Below, one piece after another: positions 32,925 through 40,786 of a stretch of 49,659 nucleotides of DNA. The position numbers and the translations under genes are program-made. The notes beneath the pieces were generated by a model. It was not told the origin of the DNA. It did not search any database and saw nothing but the letters and a program-made list of their open reading frames with translations. Position 1 is the stretch's first letter; every line of letters starts with the position of its first letter. Source of the stretch: Treponema sp. UBA3649 (GTDB lineage Bacteria > Spirochaetota > Spirochaetia > Treponematales > Treponemataceae); NCBI GenBank assembly GCA_002373325.1, contig DFKI01000035.1:1-49659 (forward strand). Direction: 5' to 3'.

Positions 32925-34751
32925 ATGACCGACGAAGCGATGATTGATGAAAACGGAAAGGGAATCCAGTTCAACGGAAACGTTCCTGTCACCCTCATAA
33001 AAAAAATAGACGGACAGCCCAATGTCTTTTTGCTTGAGACGGTCATTCATTTGGAGCGCGACTCCCAGATTGTGCCCAAGCCCGGTCAGTTCTACATGCT
33101 CAGGAAAAAAATCAGCGGCGTGTATTTCAAGCGTCCCATCTCGGTCTACCGCTCTGAGGAATGTCGCGAAAACGGAAAGAGATGTCTCCGTCTCCAGTTT
33201 TTGATTTTGGAAAAGGGAGATGGAACAAGGGAACTCTGCCACGTCCTTCCTGGAGAGGAGATCAGCATAACAGGTCCATGCGGAAATCCCTTTGAGGCTC
33301 CTGAAAAAATCAGCCCAGAGAAAAACGGAGGGGTTGAGATCTGCATCGTGGGCGGCGGAATCGGGATTGCACCGGTCGCAAATTTCGCCTCGTCGCTCCC
33401 TGAAAAATCCTACGACTTTTTCGCATCCTTCAAATCCGGTTCCTATGGACTTGATTTCGTTAGGCCCCGCGAGCTGATTCTGACCACCGATGACGGAAGC
33501 GAGGGAATCAAGGGAATGTTGCCCACGGCCTTTACGAGCGACACAATCAGGAAAAAGGGATATAAAATCATCTATGCGTGCGGTCCCACTCCCATGCTTG
33601 CCTACGTGAAAAAAATCGCCGAGGAATGCGGAGTCCTCTGCTACCTGAGCCTTGAGCACCGTATGCTATGCGGATTGGGAGCCTGTCTTGGATGCACCGT
33701 TCAGACAAAAAAAGGAAGTCTCCGCGTGTGCAAGGAAGGACCCGTGTTCGACTCAAGAATCATCGACTTCCCCGCTCCTTCTCAGAGACGAAATCCACTT
33801 CCCGAAAACGAGGAGCCGGACCTGAGCGTTTCAATCTGCGGCGTGAGATTCAAAAATCCCGTGATTGCCGCTTCCGGGACTTTCGGCTACGGTCAGACTT
33901 TCCGCGGGGTGGCGGACGTCTCATGGTGGGGCGGAATCTCATCCAAGGGAAGTACCTTTGAGCCGAGGGACGGAAATCCGGGGGAGCGCAGCATTGAGGA
34001 AAGCCGGGGTGACATCAACTCAATCGGCCTTCAGAATCCGGGAATGGAGGAGGTATGCGAAAAACTGATTCCCGAGATGATGAGTCTTCCCTCCACAATC
34101 ATCCTAAACATCGCGGGACATGATTTGGACTCCTACGTGAAGGCGACCGACATGGCGGAGAAAACCGGCGTTCCCATGATAGAACTCAACATCAGCTGTC
34201 CCAACGTAAAGGCAGGCGGACAGGCATGGGGCATGAATCCCGAAGCCGCGTTTGAGTGCGTGAGTGCGGTTCGCGCCCATACAAAAAAGCCCCTCATGGT
34301 AAAGCTCTCTCCCAACGCTCCCGACCTTAGAGCCGTGGCAATGGCATGTGTGAGAGCCGGAGCCGACTGTTTGAGCCTCGTGAACACATTCTCGTCCACG
34401 GCGATTGACATTGAGACAGGACGGCCCTTCTTCAACAACATCCGCTCGGGCTACTGCGGACCTGCGATTAAACCGCTCGCGCTCAGGATGGTCTTTGACG
34501 TTGCGGAGGAAATGAGGAAGCTTCCTGAGGAAAAGAGAATCCCCATCGTCGGATTGGGCGGCATTGAGAAATGGCAGGACGCTGTTGAGTTCATCATGGC
34601 GGGTGCGTGTGCCGTCCAGGTCGGAACTGCGACTTTCGTAAACCCGGATGTGGCGGAGGAAATCGTTACGGGGCTCAGGGATTTTATGAGGCGCAAGGGA
34701 TACAGGAGGATTGAGGATTTCTGCGGCATCGCGTTGAGTTCGAAGATTTGA
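32925..34751 (+). CDS. pyrD: Fused dihydroorotate dehydrogenase: PyrK electron-transfer plus PyrD catalytic domains
   Basis: A 608-residue fusion. Residues about 1-275 are PyrK: FAD-binding KRPISVYRSEE, NAD-binding CIVGGGIGIAPVANF and the 2Fe-2S site CGLGACLGCTV with later Cys in RVCKEGPVF. Residues about 300-605 are class IB PyrD: VIAASGTFGYGQ, SSKGSTFEPRDGNP, IELNISCPNVKAGGQ with the catalytic Cys, LMVKLSPN, VNTFSSTAIDI and IPIVGLGGIEKWQDA. The two subunits normally form a heterotetramer from separate genes. It oxidises dihydroorotate with NAD. GGGAG precedes the ATG. Confidence 0.95.
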   Translation: MTDEAMIDENGKGIQFNGNVPVTLIKKIDGQPNVFLLETVIHLERDSQIVPKPGQFYMLRKKISGVYFKRPISVYRSEECRENGKRCLRLQFLILEKGDGTRELCHVLPGEEISITGPCGNPFEAPEKISPEKNGGVEICIVGGGIGIAPVANFASSLPEKSYDFFASFKSGSYGLDFVRPRELILTTDDGSEGIKGMLPTAFTSDTIRKKGYKIIYACGPTPMLAYVKKIAEECGVLCYLSLEHRMLCGLGACLGCTVQTKKGSLRVCKEGPVFDSRIIDFPAPSQRRNPLPENEEPDLSVSICGVRFKNPVIAASGTFGYGQTFRGVADVSWWGGISSKGSTFEPRDGNPGERSIEESRGDINSIGLQNPGMEEVCEKLIPEMMSLPSTIILNIAGHDLDSYVKATDMAEKTGVPMIELNISCPNVKAGGQAWGMNPEAAFECVSAVRAHTKKPLMVKLSPNAPDLRAVAMACVRAGADCLSLVNTFSSTAIDIETGRPFFNNIRSGYCGPAIKPLALRMVFDVAEEMRKLPEEKRIPIVGLGGIEKWQDAVEFIMAGACAVQVGTATFVNPDVAEEIVTGLRDFMRRKGYRRIEDFCGIALSSKI

Positions 34752-34789
34752 TTTTGAGTCACCGCAGATAGTCTAGGGTTGTATGCCAT

Positions 34790-34945
34790 TATCGGGCGTG
34801 ACCATTGTGTCATTGTCGGGCTTGACCCGACAATCCCTTTTTGGTAGAGATTCCCGCGTCGGAGCGCGGGAATGACATGGCTCAAGCGCGGGAATGACAT
34901 GGCTCAAGCACGGGAATGACATGGCTCAAGCACGGAAATGACATG
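34790..34945. repeat. Palindromic element cluster with four tandem half-copies
   Basis: A partial CCATTATCGGGCGTGACC, then the full palindrome GTCATTGTCGGGCTTGACCC with GACAATCCC, then GATTCCCGCGTCGGAGCGCG with GGAATGACATGG. This is followed by tandem 22-base copies of CTCAAGC, GCGGGAATGACATGG with small changes (about 34878-34944). The AATGACA end is constant. The cluster lies between the convergent pyrD and aspS genes. Confidence 0.85.
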
Positions 34946-34949
34946 GGGA

Positions 34950-36773
34950 TTAGTTTTTAATCTCTATGTGCAAATCCTTGAGCTGCTGCTCCTCGACCGG
35001 GGAAGGACATTCATCCATCGGGGAGGCGGCAAGATTGTTCTTAGGGAATGCGATTACCTCGTGGATTGAGTCCTGCTTTTCCATGAGCATGATAAGGCGG
35101 TCAAGTCCCGGTGCGATTCCTCCGTGCGGCGGTGCTCCGAATTTGAATGCCTGTACCAAAAATCCGAATGCCTTTTCAGCCCTTTCCTGACTGTAGCCCA
35201 CGATTTTGAAAATCCTCTGCTGCAGGGCCGGGTCGTTAATCCTCATTGAGCCGGATGCGAGCTCATAGCCGTTAAGGACCAAATCGTACAAATCTCCCTT
35301 TACGCTTCCGGGATCGCTTTCCAATGTGTCCCAGTATTTTTTCTGCGGAAGGGTGAACATGTGGTGCTCGGTTTCCCAGTGCTGCTCGTCCTCATTCCAT
35401 GCGAAATAAGGAAAGTCGATTATCCATGCGAAGTGGAACTGGTCGTTCGGATCGTAGAGATTCAGGTCTTTTCCAAGCTGCTTTCTCACGGCTCCCAACG
35501 CGACACATGCCGTCTGCCATTTTTCGTCGCTCACAAAAAGCAAGAGGTCGTTTTTCTCCGCACCGAGCTTTGGGCAGATCTCGCTTTCCTTTCCGGCGAA
35601 GAACTTTGAGATTCCTCCCTCGAAGACTCCCTCTGCGTTTACCTTCATCCATGCGAGTCCCTTTGCGTGGTTGATTTTTGCGACGCTCTCCAGTGCCTCA
35701 ATCGTCTTGCGAGAGTATTTGTCGGCCACATTTTTTACGACGAGTGCCTTGAGTCCGCTCCTCTTGTGCCTTTCCACGGATTTGTCTGCGTTTGCGGCTC
35801 CTGTCTTGAATGCGTTGAAGTCGCTAAGGTCCGCCATAAAAGCCGCGTCCTGCATCTTGAGTCCGAAGCGTAAATCGGGCTTGTCGCTTCCGTAGAAGTC
35901 AAACGCGTCGTCCCAACTCAGACGGTCGAACTTTGCGGGAAGATTGTAGTCCATGGTCTTCTTGAAAACATAGCCCATCATTCCCTCGGTCACGGAAAGG
36001 ACTTCCTCACGGTTTGTGAAGCTCATCTCCATGTCAATCTGCGTGAACTCAGGCTGGCGGTCTCCACGTGCGTCCTCATCACGGTAGCATCTGGCAATCT
36101 GGAAATACTTGTCGAATCCTGAGACCATCAGAAGCTGCTTGTAGAGCTGTGGACTCTGCGGAAGAGAGTAGAATTTTCCCGGATGCACACGGCTCGGAAC
36201 AAGATAGTCGCGCGCTCCCTCGGGAGTTGATTTTATGAACGTGGGAGTCTCAATCTCCAAAAATCCCTGCTGGGTCAGATACTCGCGAACGGCGAAAGTC
36301 ACCTGGCTCCTCAAGATGATGTGGTGCTGCATGGGCTCGCGTCGCAGATCAAGGTAGCGGTATTTCAGGCGGAGGTCCTCATTCGGAAGAACAATCGTGC
36401 CGTCCTTCTGTCTTACCTCATCAATGGCAAATGGAAGCTGCTCCGACGTGGTGAAGATTTCAATGTCCTCGGCCTCAACCTCAATCTCTCCGGTCGCCAT
36501 CTCCGGGTTTACGTCCTTGTCGCTTCGTGCCGCAACCTTTCCGCTGATTGCGATGCAGTATTCGCTTTTGAGGGATGCGGCAATCTTCTTGACCTCTTCG
36601 CTCGCATTGTCACCGACAAGTATCTGGGTGATTCCGTAGCGGTCCCTGAGCTGAATAAAAAACAGACCGCCCAAGTCGCGTGTGCGGTGTACCCAACCAT
36701 TCAATATTACAGACTTTCCAACGTCACTCTTGCGTAAATCTCCGCAGGTAACGGTTCTCTTTGTGTTTTCCAT
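34950..36773 (-). CDS. aspS: Aspartyl-tRNA synthetase
   Basis: A 607-residue class II bacterial-type AspRS, length normal. N-terminal OB fold (VILNGWVHRTRDLGGLFFIQLRDRYGITQI), motif 2 FQIARCYRDEDARGDRQPEFTQIDMEMSF, flipping-loop region, bacterial GAD insertion (about residues 285-420) and motif 3 GGIAPGLDRLIMLMEKQDSIHEVIAFPKN. The bacterial insertion indicates a non-archaeal enzyme; whether it also charges tRNA-Asn cannot be read here. The promoter layout gives a predicted leaderless mRNA. The repeat cluster lies just beyond its 3' end. Confidence 0.97.
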   Translation of the reverse strand: MENTKRTVTCGDLRKSDVGKSVILNGWVHRTRDLGGLFFIQLRDRYGITQILVGDNASEEVKKIAASLKSEYCIAISGKVAARSDKDVNPEMATGEIEVEAEDIEIFTTSEQLPFAIDEVRQKDGTIVLPNEDLRLKYRYLDLRREPMQHHIILRSQVTFAVREYLTQQGFLEIETPTFIKSTPEGARDYLVPSRVHPGKFYSLPQSPQLYKQLLMVSGFDKYFQIARCYRDEDARGDRQPEFTQIDMEMSFTNREEVLSVTEGMMGYVFKKTMDYNLPAKFDRLSWDDAFDFYGSDKPDLRFGLKMQDAAFMADLSDFNAFKTGAANADKSVERHKRSGLKALVVKNVADKYSRKTIEALESVAKINHAKGLAWMKVNAEGVFEGGISKFFAGKESEICPKLGAEKNDLLLFVSDEKWQTACVALGAVRKQLGKDLNLYDPNDQFHFAWIIDFPYFAWNEDEQHWETEHHMFTLPQKKYWDTLESDPGSVKGDLYDLVLNGYELASGSMRINDPALQQRIFKIVGYSQERAEKAFGFLVQAFKFGAPPHGGIAPGLDRLIMLMEKQDSIHEVIAFPKNNLAASPMDECPSPVEEQQLKDLHIEIKN

Positions 36774-36781
36774 GATTGCAC

Positions 36782-36810
36782 ATTCTAATACAATCGACGT
36801 TTTTATACAA
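36782..36810 (-). promoter_or_regulatory. Promoter of aspS, leaderless layout
   Basis: On the minus strand, TTGTAT (36810-36805), 17 bases, TAGAAT (36787-36782). The ATG (36773-36771) starts nine bases after the -10 box ends, with no Shine-Dalgarno. The whole promoter fits in the 46-base gap behind the SH3-domain gene. Confidence 0.7.
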
Positions 36811-36819
36811 GAGACTCAA

Positions 36820-37884
36820 TCACTTGTAGAACTTGTAGCAGATGAAGGAGATTTCGTCGCCGATGAATTTGATGTATACCGTCTCATCGTAGCTCGGGTC
36901 ATCGTATTCATATATGTAGAGTTCATCGTTCTCGCCGGTTTTTTTCCATTCCGGGTTTTCTTCCCTGAAATTCTCAAGGTTTTCGTACTGCCATCTTTTG
37001 TCCTTTTTCTGCATGATTTCATCAGGCTTTCCGAGCACTTCAATCAGGTCGCTTTTTTTCATTCCGATTTTTACGCCATAATCCAAAATGCTTCCTTCCG
37101 GCACAGGGTGAAAATCATAGTCGTCAACATTAAGCAGCTTAGGGGCATTTGTGCAGAAGTGATTTTTCCTCAGGGAGATGTTGTCCTGGACCTTCAGCTC
37201 GTTCACCATGAAGTTGTCAAGTGGTGCTCCCATCTTCCATGTCCCGGGACTGTACTCGAACGCATTTTCAGGAAGGCTTTCTCCGATTATGTATTTGTTG
37301 TAGTTGAGGTCGGTTGTATAATAATATTGTCCGTCAAATGAAAAAGTTCTGTTCTCCGCGGTTCTAATCGCTTCGTCATAATCTTTCGGAAGAAAATCCT
37401 TCAGCACGGGATCCGCCTTGACCTTGATTTCCTTAATGTATTTTGGGTTAAAAGCGACGGAGGCGTACATGGAAAGTGAAAAATACTTGTCGTTATCTTC
37501 CTCAATGATGTCGTCAATCCAAATGTATTCCGGGATTTTTTTGTCGAAGGGAGCCAAGTACGAATTGTAGCGGCTTATTTCGCTTTGATACTCGTATTCG
37601 ATTCTCGCAGGAAATGAAGAAAGGTACAGGCAGTTGACCCATTTTTTCGTACCGCCATTGGTAATCAATGCCCACTTGTCAAGGATTCCATTTTTGTATT
37701 CTCCGCTTCCTTTTGTCTCGTAAACATAAACCACGTCGGCGAATTTCAAAGTGCCGTTCTTCTTCCCTCTCATGCCCGGCTGGTTCCTCACATTCAGGAC
37801 ATCGGTGTTTACAAAACATTTTGTCTGGCTGAACGCGGAGATTGAGATGAGCGCGAAAAGTAAAATGGAAAATATTTTCTTCAT
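36820..37884 (-). CDS. Exported SH3-domain protein, unknown function
   Basis: A 354-residue exported protein. The signal peptide MKKIFSILLFALISISAFSQ ends in a type I-like site. Residues 21-90 (TDVLNVRNQPGMRGKKNGTLKFADVVYVYETKG ... KWALI) are a bacterial SH3 domain. The middle is unknown, with WIDDIIEEDNDKYFSLSMYAS. The end (YGVKIGMKKSDLIEVLGKPDEIMQKKDKRWQYEN) resembles the SmpA/OmlA-like fold seen in outer-membrane assembly lipoproteins. Envelope or peptidoglycan contact is plausible, but no function can be assigned. AGAGGT precedes the ATG by about six bases. Confidence 0.8.
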   Translation of the reverse strand: MKKIFSILLFALISISAFSQTKCFVNTDVLNVRNQPGMRGKKNGTLKFADVVYVYETKGSGEYKNGILDKWALITNGGTKKWVNCLYLSSFPARIEYEYQSEISRYNSYLAPFDKKIPEYIWIDDIIEEDNDKYFSLSMYASVAFNPKYIKEIKVKADPVLKDFLPKDYDEAIRTAENRTFSFDGQYYYTTDLNYNKYIIGESLPENAFEYSPGTWKMGAPLDNFMVNELKVQDNISLRKNHFCTNAPKLLNVDDYDFHPVPEGSILDYGVKIGMKKSDLIEVLGKPDEIMQKKDKRWQYENLENFREENPEWKKTGENDELYIYEYDDPSYDETVYIKFIGDEISFICYKFYK

Positions 37885-37948
37885 GTCTGGTACCTCTTTT
37901 AGTAAAACAAAGCAGTTTCAAAAAGTATACAAAAAATCCACTTGCAAA

Positions 37949-38389
37949 TCAACTTGCTGAAAGTTCTCCGTTGTTTCTGGGATAATTGAACAGCCACGCC
38001 AAAAAGCAAAGGGAAAACAATATGATGCCAACTATCAGATTTCCTGTCAAAAGAAATTGTACGAAGCCGAACAATGCCGTACTCTCCGCTAATCCCAACA
38101 GCATGGCAAAAAGATTAAAGACTGTGGTTTCGCCGGGAGAGTCCTTGGTGGACCCGCTCATTCCCAAAAAAGCCGACACGATTTTATTCTCATAAAAACT
38201 TTTTTGATAGATTTTCCTTGAAAATATGATGCTGATTAAGCTTGCAACAAAACCTATGGCAATAAATAAAATGTTAATCAATTCAAAAGAATTATTTATT
38301 CCTTTGTTTTTCGTAAACGCAAGATATGCATACACAAGCTTTGTCAGCGGAAATACAAACCAGACAAGCTTAAATAAACCTTTTTTCAT
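37949..38389 (-). CDS. Small four-helix membrane protein, unknown
   Basis: About 146 residues with probably four membrane segments: KLVWFVFPLTKLVYAYLAFT, FELINILFIAIGFVASLISIIF, TVFNLFAMLLGLAESTALFGFVQFL and LIVGIILFSLCFLAWLF. GGAGG eight bases before the ATG at 38389 argues for that start over a TTG at 38404. No family is recognised. It lies upstream of the SH3-domain gene on the same strand, with 64 bases between, so linkage is possible. Confidence 0.72.
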   Translation of the reverse strand: MKKGLFKLVWFVFPLTKLVYAYLAFTKNKGINNSFELINILFIAIGFVASLISIIFSRKIYQKSFYENKIVSAFLGMSGSTKDSPGETTVFNLFAMLLGLAESTALFGFVQFLLTGNLIVGIILFSLCFLAWLFNYPRNNGELSAS

Positions 38390-38480
38390 ATTATTATCCT
38401 CCAAAAGTATGGTAGCACATAAAGAAAGTCATTGTCAAATAGAAAAGAAGAGACATGTTTCTTGCACTCAATTTTTTCCC

Positions 38481-38509
38481 TTGACATAATTCAATTTTTT
38501 TTGTATGGT
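38481..38509 (+). promoter_or_regulatory. Promoter of the leaderless small peptide gene
   Basis: TTGACA (38481-38486), 17 bases, TATGGT (38504-38509). The ATG at 38516 starts seven bases after the -10 box ends, with no Shine-Dalgarno, so transcription should begin at about the ATG. Confidence 0.65.
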
Positions 38510-38515
38510 CAAAGC

Positions 38516-38614
38516 ATGAAGTTCAATTTTACGACCGGGACAAATAATAGCCTCACAAATACCACCACAACGACAGGTGGCGAGGATTGCTTGTGCCCGG
38601 GATGCAAAGTGTGA
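38516..38614 (+). CDS. Small Thr-rich peptide with CxCPxC tail (leaderless), novel candidate
   Basis: A 32-residue peptide. The N-terminal half is polar and rich in Thr (nine Thr: FTTGT, LTNTTTTTGG). After the Gly-Gly come GEDCLCPGCKV, three cysteines in nine residues. It has its own promoter ending seven bases before the ATG and an intrinsic terminator at 38645-38674, giving an independent transcript of about 160 bases. A SAM methyltransferase gene starts 82 bases downstream. Possible readings are a modified peptide precursor (GG then Cys core), a Thr-type attenuation leader, or a small metal-binding peptide. No family was recognised. Confidence 0.55.
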   Translation: MKFNFTTGTNNSLTNTTTTTGGEDCLCPGCKV

Positions 38615-38644
38615 AAGATTGAACGGTTAAACTTGTTGAATCAG

Positions 38645-38674
38645 GCGCTTATCCTTTGGGTAGGCGCTTTTTTT
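38645..38674 (+). terminator. Intrinsic terminator between the small peptide and methyltransferase genes
   Basis: GCGCTTATCC (38645-38654), TTT loop, GGGTAGGCGC (38658-38667), with two G-U pairs, then a run of seven T. It ends about 10 bases before the ribosome site of the methyltransferase. Either the small peptide has its own complete transcript, or the structure is an attenuator for the gene behind it. Confidence 0.85.
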
Positions 38675-38696
38675 ATTTTTGCAAAAGGAGGTTTGT

Positions 38697-39518
38697 ATGG
38701 ACTTGCATGATTTTAAGGATGTGGCGGAAAACTACGACAGCTATCTTGAGGCTATGTACCGCGACTTTGACGCTCACGAGGGATTTCAGGAATTTTATCT
38801 GGAGCTTTCGAAAAAGTATGGCGAGGGCGGAGTGATTGACGTTGCATGCGGAACGGGTGCGGTGCTGCTTTATCTTGCCGGGCACGGGGTGATTGCCGAT
38901 GGAACTGATCTGTCCGAGGAGATGTGCCGTGTGTGTAAAGAAAAGGCAGAGGATAAGAATTTGAATCTCAACATTTTTCCCGGCAACATGACAAGCTTTG
39001 ATGCGGGAAGAAAATATTCCCTTGCCATAATTGCAAGAAGCGGATTCATGCATCTTCCTGACCAAAAGTCACAGAGGGCCGCCTTGGAAAATTTGAACCG
39101 TCATCTTTTGCCGGGCGGAATCCTGACCCTGAACACATTTGATCCCTGGCCTCAAGTTCAAGCCGAACAGATTGAGACAAAACCCGACGACTACACTTTC
39201 CGACTTGAATATGTGAACAAGGACGGGCATCGTGAAAAAATCTACAATGCCATTTCCTACAATCCATTTACACAGATAATGAGCGGCAACTGGAAGTTCG
39301 AGACTTATGACGACGAGGGAAATATAATCGGGGAGAGGGTGCGTCCGCTTACAATGAGGCAGACCTACCGTTGGGAAATCTTTTTGCTTTCCGAACTTTG
39401 CGGTTTTGAGGTTGTGGACATCTACCGGGGCTACAAGGGCGACAAGGAAGATTTGAACGATCCGGATTCCGCTTCAAAACACAAAGGCAATCTCGTGTGG
39501 ATTTTACGGAAGAAATAG
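38697..39518 (+). CDS. Class I SAM-dependent methyltransferase
   Basis: About 273 residues. The SAM-binding motif I is VIDVACGTGAVLLYLAGHG (about residues 46-64), with the motif II acidic residue in GTDLSEEM, then FPGNMTSFD, AIIARSGFMHLP and GGILTLNTFDPW. GGAGG precedes the ATG at 38697, which excludes the longer frame from 38679. The C-terminal part (PFTQIMSGNWKFETYDDEGNIIGER ... TYRWEIFLLSELCGFEVVDIYRGYKGD) is typical of small-molecule methyltransferases. Substrate unknown. It follows a small Cys-tailed peptide gene and precedes two acetyltransferase genes. Confidence 0.88.
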   Translation: MDLHDFKDVAENYDSYLEAMYRDFDAHEGFQEFYLELSKKYGEGGVIDVACGTGAVLLYLAGHGVIADGTDLSEEMCRVCKEKAEDKNLNLNIFPGNMTSFDAGRKYSLAIIARSGFMHLPDQKSQRAALENLNRHLLPGGILTLNTFDPWPQVQAEQIETKPDDYTFRLEYVNKDGHREKIYNAISYNPFTQIMSGNWKFETYDDEGNIIGERVRPLTMRQTYRWEIFLLSELCGFEVVDIYRGYKGDKEDLNDPDSASKHKGNLVWILRKK

Positions 39519-39520
39519 AC

Positions 39521-39652
39521 TGTCATTATCGGGCTTGACCCGATAATCTATATTGTTGCATTACAGAATATTGCAGATTGCCGGATCAAGTCCGGCAATG
39601 ACATAGGACCAGTCCGGCAATGACATAGGACCAGTCCGGCAATGACAAATGC
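39521..39652. repeat. Palindromic element cluster with three tandem half-copies
   Basis: A full palindrome (TGTCATTATCGGGCTTGACC with CGATAAT) is followed by a second (GATTGCCGGATCAAGTCCGG with CAATGACA) and two further 22-base copies of CCAGTCCGGCAATGACATAG. The AATGACA end is constant. The cluster separates the methyltransferase gene from the acetyltransferase genes. Confidence 0.85.
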
Positions 39653-39698
39653 CAATCTGTAAAGGTGAAAGAGTGTATCTTAAAAGGAGGAATGAAAA

Positions 39699-40190
39699 AT
39701 GATGATTAGGGAAATCAAAAAGGAAGAGCTTTCGGACTGTCTGGATTTGATTCACAAGGCTTTTAAAACTGTCGCTGATCAGTTTGGATTCACAGAGGAG
39801 AATTGTCCCGGACACAACAGCTTCATGCCCATGGAAAAACTTGAGAACTTTTGGAACTGGGGCTTTAAGATGTACGGACTTTTTGAGGAAGATGCAGGCG
39901 GAATGTGCGGATATTTTTCCTTGAGCAAGATTCCCGAGCGTGAGAATGCAATCGGACTTCACAATCTTTGCGTGCTGCCTGAAAAACGCGGGAAGGGATA
40001 TGGAAATCTTCTTCTGGATTTTGCAAAAGAGCAGGCCCGTAAAATGGAAGGAAAAATCCTCTTTCTGGATTTTATTGACGAGCATACGAAGCTTAAAGAC
40101 TGGTATCTGAAAAATGGATTTAAGTTTTTGGGTTGCGAAAAATATGAACACCTGCCTTTTACCGTGGGAAGGGCGGAGTGCATTTTGTAA
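39699..40190 (+). CDS. GNAT-family N-acetyltransferase
   Basis: A 163-residue acyl-CoA-dependent acetyltransferase. It starts MMIREIKKEELSDCLDLIHKAF. The acetyl-CoA motif A is IGLHNLCVLPEKRGKGYGNLLLDFAKEQA (the GKG loop), followed by KLKDWYLKNGFKFLG and a C-terminal YEHLPFTVGRAEC. AGGAGG eight bases before the ATG supports the start. Substrate unknown. The next acetyltransferase gene follows closely, suggesting a pair. Its partner is only distantly related in sequence. Confidence 0.9.
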   Translation: MMIREIKKEELSDCLDLIHKAFKTVADQFGFTEENCPGHNSFMPMEKLENFWNWGFKMYGLFEEDAGGMCGYFSLSKIPERENAIGLHNLCVLPEKRGKGYGNLLLDFAKEQARKMEGKILFLDFIDEHTKLKDWYLKNGFKFLGCEKYEHLPFTVGRAECIL

Positions 40191-40202
40191 ATGGAGGAAA
40201 AA

Positions 40203-40766
40203 ATGCTGTATCTAAAGGAAGCGAACTTCGATGACATTGAAAAGGAATATCTGTTTGTCACTTCTGAGCCGGCTGATGAAAACGGATTTATAAACGACTT
40301 TGCCGGAATCTCCTTTGAGGATTTTAAAAGCAGGGCCCTTCCGCAGATGATTGACTGGTCGCACGGAAAAAATCTTCCGGAGGGATTTGTGCCTGAGACA
40401 TTTTATTTTCTCTGGAGCGATGAGCATCTCGATGAGCATGATTGTGAGCTTGAGGGGGCGGAAGATAAAAAAGAGACGCTGATTGTGGGTGAGTTCCGCT
40501 TAAGGCATCACCTGATACCCGCGCTGGAAAATGGAAGCGGACATGTGGGGCAGTTCATCCACAGGGATTTCCGCGGCAGGGGATATTGCACACGGGGACT
40601 TGCACTTTTAATAAAAGAGGCAAGAAAAATCGTACCCGAGGATGAGCTCTACCTTCACTGCAACCTTGACAATGAGGCGAGCCTTAAGGTCATGCTGAAA
40701 AACGGCGGCGTAATCCATCACAAGGATGAGGGAGGATATTTTGTTCGGATTAAGCTGAGGGACTGA
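40203..40766 (+). CDS. GNAT-family acetyltransferase
   Basis: About 187 residues. The GNAT core is in the C-terminal half: VGEFRLRHHL, GHVGQFIHRDFRGRGYCTRGLALLIKEARK (acetyl-CoA loop RGRGYCTRG) and CNLDNEASLKVMLKNGGVIHHK. The N-terminal third (FAGISFEDFKSRALPQMIDWSHG) fits no common domain. GGAGG seven bases upstream supports the ATG at 40203 rather than 40191. The start lies 12 bases after the stop of the previous acetyltransferase, so they are co-transcribed. Confidence 0.86.
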   Translation: MLYLKEANFDDIEKEYLFVTSEPADENGFINDFAGISFEDFKSRALPQMIDWSHGKNLPEGFVPETFYFLWSDEHLDEHDCELEGAEDKKETLIVGEFRLRHHLIPALENGSGHVGQFIHRDFRGRGYCTRGLALLIKEARKIVPEDELYLHCNLDNEASLKVMLKNGGVIHHKDEGGYFVRIKLRD

Positions 40767-40786
40767 GTTAGTTTTGGGATTTGTCG

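Noticed and set aside
34790..34945. CRISPR-like appearance of the tandem 22-base repeats
   Set aside because: No unique spacers of regular length separate the copies and no cas gene is near; the units are half-palindromes of the intergenic repeat family.
36682..37341. 219-residue open frame on the plus strand opposite aspS and the SH3-domain gene
   Set aside because: It covers the antisense strand of two well-supported genes and their intergenic promoter, and shows no motif or ribosome site.
38432..38515. Longer reading frame extending the 32-residue peptide upstream to 38432
   Set aside because: The promoter at 38481-38509 lies inside that extension and no ribosome site precedes the earlier ATG.
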